From Nocardioides sp. (lineage in GTDB: Bacteria > Actinomycetota > Actinomycetes > Propionibacteriales > Nocardioidaceae), in the NCBI GenBank assembly GCA_030145945.1, contig JASLDK010000414.1:1-10138 (forward strand): 10,138 nt of DNA, given 5' to 3'. Under the pieces are notes generated by a model, which searched no databases, was not told the DNA's origin, and saw only the letters and a program-made list of their open reading frames with translations. How positions within the stretch are numbered: the first letter of the stretch is position 1; each line of letters starts with the position of its first letter. The position numbers and the translations under genes are program-made. Positions 6,701 through 10,138 of this stretch are shown one piece after another.

Positions 6701-7911
6701 CGGCCGTGCTGGGCCTGTTGGTCGACCTCGATCCGCAACGCGGTCGGACTGTCCAGCCCGCCCCAGTGCGCCGGGAGGTCGACGACGGTCACGCCGTGCA
6801 ACCCGTCCGACGGGATCAGGTGGTTGCCGGGAGGCAACGCAGCGCCATCGGTGATGATGACGATGTGGGGTACGGCGGTCCGCTCGTCGGCCCCGAAACG
6901 GGGACGTTCGGTGAGGTCGGTCGGCAACATCGTGGCCAGGTCGTTGAGCGAGGTCGTGACCATTCGGGCCGGTCCGACCGCGTCGTTGTGGTGCTGGCTG
7001 TGCGCATGGGGGAGCCACTTCATCCAGTCCCAGTGGGCCAGGGTCGCCTCGCCCGCCAGGACGGCGAACTGCAGGTTCTCCGGGGACTGGAAGGTCGCTG
7101 CCGAACAGATCAGCGCCCGGGCGAGGGAGCGGGCCTCGTCCTCGTCGCCGCAGACCTCGATCCGGTCGAAGGCGCGCAGGTCGAGGGACGCCGGAAGGTC
7201 CGGCTGGATGCGGTGAACGACCAGCAGTCGATGCAGGGCGGACGCCGACGCCGGGTCGACCTCGTCGATCGGGGCGCTCTCGGGGGGCAGCAGTTCGAGG
7301 GCGAGCGGTTGGGCGCACACGCCGTAGCGCACCTGGAGGAAGGCAGGATCCGACGCCGATCGTTCCCACACCCGGGACCGGTCCTCGGCCAGTGCGGGCA
7401 GCGCCGAGGGCGATGGATGGAGCCAGGTGAGGGCGCGCCGTTGCTGGTCGGCGGCGTCGCGCGCAACCTTGCGGACGGTCGAGAGATAGCGCAGGTACTC
7501 GGTCCGGGATCCCGTGACCTGCTGCTGACGCTGCTTTCGCTGCCGGTCGATCTGCACGACGATGAAGCCGAGGGTCGCGAAGAGGAACATGCCCGCCGCG
7601 ATGAAGCGCAGCGGAGAGTTGCTGCCGGAGCCGCCGAGACCGGCAACCAGCACGATGGACCCGAGGCTGCCGAGCATCGGGATCGCGTTCATCGCGACGC
7701 CGGCGGCACCTTCGCTCGGTTGGAGCTGGGGCGGGGGTTGCAGCTGCAGCTGACCACTCGGCATCTCCGGACGCTCGCCACGACCGCCGCGGTGGGTCAG
7801 GCTCGCGCCTTGCGTGGGTGCGGCCTCCGGCCGTGCGACACGCCGACCCGGCGCGCGACTGAGCGCCACGCCGCCCGGGGGCGGTGGTCCTGGTGTGATC
7901 CCCGTCGTCAC
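3784..7911 (-). CDS. eccC: Type VII secretion ATPase EccC (fused EccCa-EccCb form)
   Basis: This is the FtsK/SpoIIIE-type motor ATPase of the ESX/type VII system. It sits in the inner membrane, recognises C-terminal signals of WXG100 substrates and drives their export. The 1375-residue product matches the single-chain EccC form. A Pro/Gln-rich cytoplasmic start (GQLQLQPPPQLQP) is followed by two membrane segments at about 77-95 and 100-121, a DUF-type linker region, and three ATPase domains. Their P-loops are GATGSGKS (525-532), GGPRSGKS (887-894) and GDGKSGKT (1173-1180). Walker B of domain 1 is LFLVVDE with D642-E643. Domain 2 has D996-G997 and domain 3 has D1270-D1271, so only domain 1 keeps the catalytic Glu. 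This agrees with the known pattern of one active and two degenerate ATPase domains. The GTG at 7911 is chosen because AGGGGG lies seven bases upstream. It diverges from eccD and converges on the YibE/F gene. Confidence 0.96.
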   Translation of the reverse strand: MTTGITPGPPPPGGVALSRAPGRRVARPEAAPTQGASLTHRGGRGERPEMPSGQLQLQPPPQLQPSEGAAGVAMNAIPMLGSLGSIVLVAGLGGSGSNSPLRFIAAGMFLFATLGFIVVQIDRQRKQRQQQVTGSRTEYLRYLSTVRKVARDAADQQRRALTWLHPSPSALPALAEDRSRVWERSASDPAFLQVRYGVCAQPLALELLPPESAPIDEVDPASASALHRLLVVHRIQPDLPASLDLRAFDRIEVCGDEDEARSLARALICSAATFQSPENLQFAVLAGEATLAHWDWMKWLPHAHSQHHNDAVGPARMVTTSLNDLATMLPTDLTERPRFGADERTAVPHIVIITDGAALPPGNHLIPSDGLHGVTVVDLPAHWGGLDSPTALRIEVDQQAQHGRDDDSVPILAVRLRSEPVRARADQCGPATAEALARRLTPLFTPSAGAAVGEDAVDLTASTNFMDLLGLGDVHAFDPGTAWRSRPARDRLRVPIGIGDNAGPIHLDIKESAQQGMGPHGLVIGATGSGKSEFLRTLVLGLAMTHSPDQLNMVLVDFKGGATFAGMSEMPHVSAVITNLSQELTLVDRMQDALSGEMVRRQELLREAGNFASIRDYEKARTSGDPASAHLAPLPSLFLVVDEFSEMLSAKPEFIDLFVAIGRLGRSLGLHLLLASQRLEEGRLRGLESHLSYRVGLRTFSAQESRGVLGVPDAYELPAVPGLGYLKPDPTTLTRFKAAYVSGPPETSHRRVTRDSGGKVRGILPFTISEVQTFDEALPEPDQLVAQIAPSGSESGLSLLDIAVSRMEGHGSAAHQVWLPPLDQPDTLDQLMPDLTPDPDLGLVSRQWRAVGNLTVPLGTVDRPREQRRDTLTVSLSGAAGHVAVVGGPRSGKSTMLRTIVTSLALTTTPLESQFYVLDFGGGTFAPMVSLPHVAGVGTRSEPEVVRRIIAEVKGIVDRRERYFRSNGIDSIETYRTRRGQGRADDGYGDVFLVIDGWGTLRSDFDDLELEIQQLAGRGLTFGLHIVTASTRWPDFRAAMRDLLGTRLELRLGDPIDSEIDRKIAALVPGNRPGRGLVPGKLHFLGGLPRIDSNGSAETLGDGVEAMIAAVSAAWRGPAGPKLRLLPDRISLDDVRTLAGSPPARQLLLAINEKELAPVALDVDAEPHLLLFGDGKSGKTNLLRSYCQEIMRTRTPAEAQIILVDYRRSMLGEVPDEYLLNYLTSATQAQPAINDLSTYLNNRIPGPDVTPEQLRNRSWWTGAEVFVVVDDYDLVATQQSSPVALLQPLMAQARDVGLHLVVARRSGGASRALYEPVIQSMRDLAMPGILLSGSRDEGALIGNLRPGPAQPGRGRMLTRDRGAEVVQLAWTEPSL

Positions 7912-8087
7912 GCGTGGCCCCCTGTCGTCGATGCCCGATCATGCGACGTGGCCGATGATAGGTCCTCGGGACCGAAGGGTAGGAGGCCTGTCGTGCACGC
8001 CCGCAGGACTACCCTGCGAAACACGCGGTCGAACTCGATGCGCCGTCCCGATGCACTGCTGATCCCCAACTCTCGGAAGGCACGGAC
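7912..8087. promoter_or_regulatory. Divergent eccC/eccD intergenic region
   Basis: These 176 bases must hold the promoters for both T7SS genes. On the eccC side, TATCAT on the minus strand (plus 7955-7960) is a possible -10 element about 44 bases before the GTG, but no convincing -35 was seen. On the eccD side a small dyad, CGCAGG-actac-CCTGCG (8002-8018), is a candidate operator or hairpin. GGAAGG at 8075-8080 is the eccD ribosome-binding site, seven bases before its GTG. No RNA gene or longer coding frame with good codon bias was seen here. Confidence 0.45.
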
Positions 8088-9479
8088 GTGAATCAGAAGT
8101 CTCCGGCGCCCGTGCCGGGCTCGGTGGTCGCACTGACCGTCCACGGCCCGCGCGGGGTGCTCGACCTGACGGTCCCCACCGGCGCCACCCTCGAGGATGT
8201 TGCACGGACCTACGCCCTCGAGGCAGGCCTCGCCACGGTTCCGCCGCTCGTCGATCGGGCGGGAAACCCGCTGCCGCTCACGGCCGTCGTCGGAGACCTG
8301 GACCTGCCGACCGGGTCGGTGCTGGTCGCTGTCGAGCCTGCGCGCCCGAGGCCGGCCCCCCGCAGCCACCGGGGTGTGACGGCGGACGGTGCCCGGCTGA
8401 CCCCGAGCCGCCTCTCGACCCTGTGGTTCTGCTTCGCCGCGGCGATCGCGGCGATCGCGGGCTGGTGCGCGGCTCATCTCGAACCTGCTGAGCGTTGGCC
8501 GGTGATCGCGGTCCTGCTGGTGGCGGCTGGCATCGGTGCCCTGCCCATCGGGGCCTTGCGCGCCCAGCGGGTCCTCGCCGCGCCCGCCTTCGCGGCATCC
8601 GCGGCTCTTGCGCTCACCTGGGACCCGCTGCCTGAGCGGCTGCCGACGGCATTCGGCATCGCGGCGCTGTGTGCCGCCGTGTGCGCGGGCGTCGGTCGCC
8701 TCCTGTCCGGCGCCGAGGAGGAGTCGGTCGACGGGCTCCGGGTGTGGATCCTCGTCGGTTCCGCCTGGTTCGTGGTCTCGACCATCACCGTGCTGGTCGG
8801 CGCCGCGCCGCAGGTGACCTGGACCGTGCTCCTGATCGGCGCGGTTCTGGGAGCGCGGTTCGTGCCGGAGCTCGCCGTCGACGTCCCCGACCACTATCTG
8901 CTCGACCTCGAACGTCTCGCCGTGACCGCATGGTCTGCGCGCGAGCGCCCGACCGGTCGCAGAGGACGGATCGTCGTTCCCGAGCAGGCCGTCAAGGACG
9001 TGGCAGCGCGTGGAGCCCGGGCGGTGACGGCCGCGTCGGTCGCGATCTTGGTGGTGGTGCTGATCGCCACGCCGATGCTGCTGAGCACGGCCGATCTGCC
9101 GCTCGACCGGACGGGGGCACGGTGCGTGGTGGGCTTCGGGGCCGCGACACTCCTGTTCGCGGCTCGCAACCATCGCCATGTCGCAGCAGCACGTCTGCTG
9201 CGCGTCTCGGGCGTGGCCGCGCTGACGTTCCTGGCCGCTGCCCTCCTCGGCGGTGGTGCTGTCGAGGGGCCGGTCCTGTCGCCGGTCTGGGTCTCCTTCC
9301 TCGCGGTCGCCGTCGCCGGGGTCCTGGTCCTCGCGGCGGTGTTCGTCGGCCGTGGTTGGCGCTCGGCATGGTGGTCGCGTCGGGCCGAGATCGGGGAGGT
9401 CCTGTGCGGTTCCCTGGCAGTCGGATCGGTCGTCGTCGCCGTCGGATTCTTCCGTCACCTGTGGGAAGTCACGGGCTGA
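8088..9479 (+). CDS. eccD: Type VII secretion integral membrane protein EccD
   Basis: EccD is the most hydrophobic subunit of the ESX membrane complex; two copies per protomer form the membrane vestibule in solved ESX structures. The 463-residue product has an N-terminal ubiquitin-like (YukD-type) domain at about 13-84 (VALTVHGPRGVLDLTVP through TGSVLVAVEP). A short linker follows, then eleven hydrophobic helices from about residue 108 (LWFCFAAAIAAIAGW) to the C-terminus (VVVAVGFFRHLW). That is the number expected of EccD. A larger soluble loop between helices 6 and 7 (about 260-305) contains the charged segment ARERPTGRRGR. The GTG at 8088 is supported by GGAAGG seven bases upstream and by the ubiquitin-like domain starting soon after. 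It is transcribed away from eccC and toward the WXG100 pair, so it could share a transcript with them, although 108 bases intervene. Confidence 0.95.
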   Translation: MNQKSPAPVPGSVVALTVHGPRGVLDLTVPTGATLEDVARTYALEAGLATVPPLVDRAGNPLPLTAVVGDLDLPTGSVLVAVEPARPRPAPRSHRGVTADGARLTPSRLSTLWFCFAAAIAAIAGWCAAHLEPAERWPVIAVLLVAAGIGALPIGALRAQRVLAAPAFAASAALALTWDPLPERLPTAFGIAALCAAVCAGVGRLLSGAEEESVDGLRVWILVGSAWFVVSTITVLVGAAPQVTWTVLLIGAVLGARFVPELAVDVPDHYLLDLERLAVTAWSARERPTGRRGRIVVPEQAVKDVAARGARAVTAASVAILVVVLIATPMLLSTADLPLDRTGARCVVGFGAATLLFAARNHRHVAAARLLRVSGVAALTFLAAALLGGGAVEGPVLSPVWVSFLAVAVAGVLVLAAVFVGRGWRSAWWSRRAEIGEVLCGSLAVGSVVVAVGFFRHLWEVTG

Positions 9480-9500
9480 GGTTTGAAGCCGTCGGGGCCG

Positions 9501-9513
9501 GGGGTAGCACCCC
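9501..9513 (+). terminator. Small hairpin after eccD
   Basis: GGGGT-agc-ACCCC forms a five-base-pair stem with a three-base loop, 22 bases after the eccD stop and upstream of the first WXG100 gene. There is no T-tract after it. It could attenuate transcription or shape the mRNA between eccD and the highly expressed WXG100 genes. The stem is short enough to be chance in DNA of this composition. Confidence 0.25.
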
Positions 9514-9526
9514 TTGCGTCGGCTCT

Positions 9527-9586
9527 TTGACTGCACTCGGGAGCCAGATCGAAGACGGAACATCCCCTGAGCAACCAAGGAGTAGA
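9527..9586 (+). promoter_or_regulatory. Possible promoter and leader of the WXG100 gene pair
   Basis: TTGACT at 9527-9532 is close to the -35 consensus, but nothing close to TANNNT lies at the right spacing, so the promoter is tentative. The leader ends in AAGGAG (9577-9582), a near-perfect Shine-Dalgarno sequence five bases before the ATG. A separate promoter here would explain how substrates are made in excess over the membrane subunits. Confidence 0.25.
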
Positions 9587-9587
9587 C

Positions 9588-9905
9588 ATGGCAGTCGAGT
9601 TCGGACAGGCAGAGGGAGCGCTCAAGCGCGTCGCTGATCGCGTGGTGCAGGCCAAGCAGGAGTTCGGAGCGCACTCGCACACGATGGACGACCAGTTGGC
9701 CTCGCTCGCCACCCAGTGGCAGGGCTCCGGTGGCCTGTCCTTCAAGAACCTCAAGGACGCCTGGCTGGAGAAGCACAAGGTGGTCGTCTTCGCGCTGGAC
9801 AAGTTCCACGCCTCATTGACCGAGACCGAGAAGGACAACCAGCAGGTCGACGACCAGGCCGGATCGGACATGGTCGCCCTGATGAACCGCCTCGGCCAGC
9901 AGTAG
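9588..9905 (+). CDS. WXG100-family protein, EsxB/CFP-10-like, lacking the export-motif Tyr
   Basis: This is a small helical-hairpin protein exported by the T7SS, normally as a heterodimer with the neighbouring WXG100 protein. The 105-residue product has helix 1 at about 7-41, the turn motif WQG at 44-46, helix 2 at about 50-85, and a flexible tail DQAGSDMVALMNRLGQQ. The long tail and first position in the pair suit the EsxB (CFP-10) role. The start is fixed by AAGGAG five bases upstream. There is no Tyr anywhere in the protein. N84-QQV-D88 lies 40 residues after the WXG Trp, exactly where CFP-10 has Y83 of its YxxxD motif, so Asn replaces Tyr. Hydrophobic residues in the tail (M, V, L, M, L) could still contact the third EccC ATPase domain. 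The family is certain; whether it is secreted is not. Confidence 0.93.
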   Translation: MAVEFGQAEGALKRVADRVVQAKQEFGAHSHTMDDQLASLATQWQGSGGLSFKNLKDAWLEKHKVVVFALDKFHASLTETEKDNQQVDDQAGSDMVALMNRLGQQ

Positions 9906-9939
9906 TCCCACCCACCCAGACTTTCGAAGGAGACAGATC

Positions 9940-10128
9940 ATGACCGGACCCGACTTCGGATCCCTCGACGGACTGCGCGTTCGCCACTCGGCGCTCGACG
10001 AGGCCGCCGCCAACATGTACGAGACCGTCAAGAAGATGGACGCCAGCCTCGACGCCCTCGAGAACGACATCAAGAACGACGTCGCGTCCTGGAGCGGTGA
10101 CCAGCGCCTGGCCTACGACCAGGCCTAG
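9940..10128 (+). CDS. WXG100-family protein, EsxA/ESAT-6-like, cut short by an amber codon at the window edge
   Basis: This is the probable partner of the preceding WXG100 protein. GAAGGAGA at 9926-9933 lies six bases before the ATG, and the gap from the upstream gene is 34 bases, so the two are co-transcribed. Helix 1 spans about 10-47 and WSG is at 51-53, followed by AYDQA at 58-62 and then TAG at 10126-10128. The frame stays open and family-like after the stop (Ala-Ser-Trp). The next Trp falls 15 residues after the WXG Trp, the same spacing as W43-W58 in ESAT-6, where the stop position is Gln55. A single C-to-T change from CAG, or A-to-T from AAG, would create the stop. At 62 residues it lacks all of helix 2 and could not form the usual hairpin. 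It is either an error near a contig end or a recent nonsense mutation. The full gene runs past the window. Confidence 0.85.
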   Translation: MTGPDFGSLDGLRVRHSALDEAAANMYETVKKMDASLDALENDIKNDVASWSGDQRLAYDQA

Positions 10129-10138
10129 GCATCGTGGG

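Noticed and set aside
5411..7942. An 843-codon second minus-strand frame inside eccC
   Set aside because: It overlaps eccC in a different frame, is Arg/Pro-rich and has no motif; eccC itself carries all expected P-loops in the other frame.
7980..8013. Longer inverted repeat GGTAG...CCTG with CAGG...CTACC in the eccC/eccD gap
   Set aside because: The arms do not line up without a three-base gap in one of them; only the shorter CGCAGG/CCTGCG dyad at 8002-8018 is clean.
3703..8091. A 1462-codon plus-strand open frame antisense to eccC
   Set aside because: It mirrors the eccC codon structure in GC-rich DNA. The translation is rich in Arg, Gly, Glu and Val with no recognisable domain, while the minus strand encodes a complete EccC.
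8441..8458. 9-bp tandem repeat GGCGATCGC
   Set aside because: Two copies only, coding for the Ala/Ile-rich first membrane helix of EccD; expected from codon bias.
7908..9809. A 633-codon minus-strand open frame over eccD and the first WXG100 gene
   Set aside because: It is antisense to two well-supported genes and crosses their intergenic gaps; the peptide is Arg/Gly/His-rich without motifs.

Overview
The window is high-GC DNA with strongly G/C-biased third codon positions and dense protein coding. It carries a type VII (ESX/WXG100) secretion locus whose EccC has three fused ATPase domains and whose EccD has a ubiquitin-like N-terminus. This is the actinobacterial form of the system. The family mix (KstD-like flavoenzyme, COG0523 GTPases, YibE/F protein, T7SS) would suit a Nocardioides-type member of the Propionibacteriales, but the genus is inference. 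Both ends look like draft-contig edges.

Left third (1-2340, minus strand). The genes run leftward: a COG0523/CobW-type GTPase with a frameshift at a 7-base homopolymer, a short coding frame resembling the N-terminus of a second COG0523 protein but lacking a usable start, and an FAD-dependent 3-ketosteroid-dehydrogenase-like gene. A 20-bp dyad close to the KstR operator consensus sits just upstream of the last gene. That gene runs into a perfect 53-bp inverted copy of itself at the very edge of the window, so its 3' end is lost.

Middle (2433-3783). A YibE/F-family membrane protein with an N-terminal Gly-His repeat is transcribed divergently from the COG0523 GTPase. It ends inside a 28-bp imperfect inverted repeat that separates it from the convergent eccC.

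Right two thirds (3784-10138). This is the T7SS core. eccC (minus) and eccD (plus) diverge from a 176-bp intergenic region, and eccD is followed by two small WXG100 genes, each with a strong ribosome-binding site. EccC would be the motor, EccD the membrane channel component, and the WXG100 pair the co-secreted substrate dimer. No eccB, eccE, mycosin or PE/PPE gene is in the window. The first WXG100 protein has Asn where the YxxxD/E export motif normally has Tyr. The second is interrupted by an amber codon ten bases before the window ends, at a position that is Gln in ESAT-6.

No RNA genes, CRISPR arrays, insertion sequences or origins were recognised. The longest stretch without a gene is 7912-8087.
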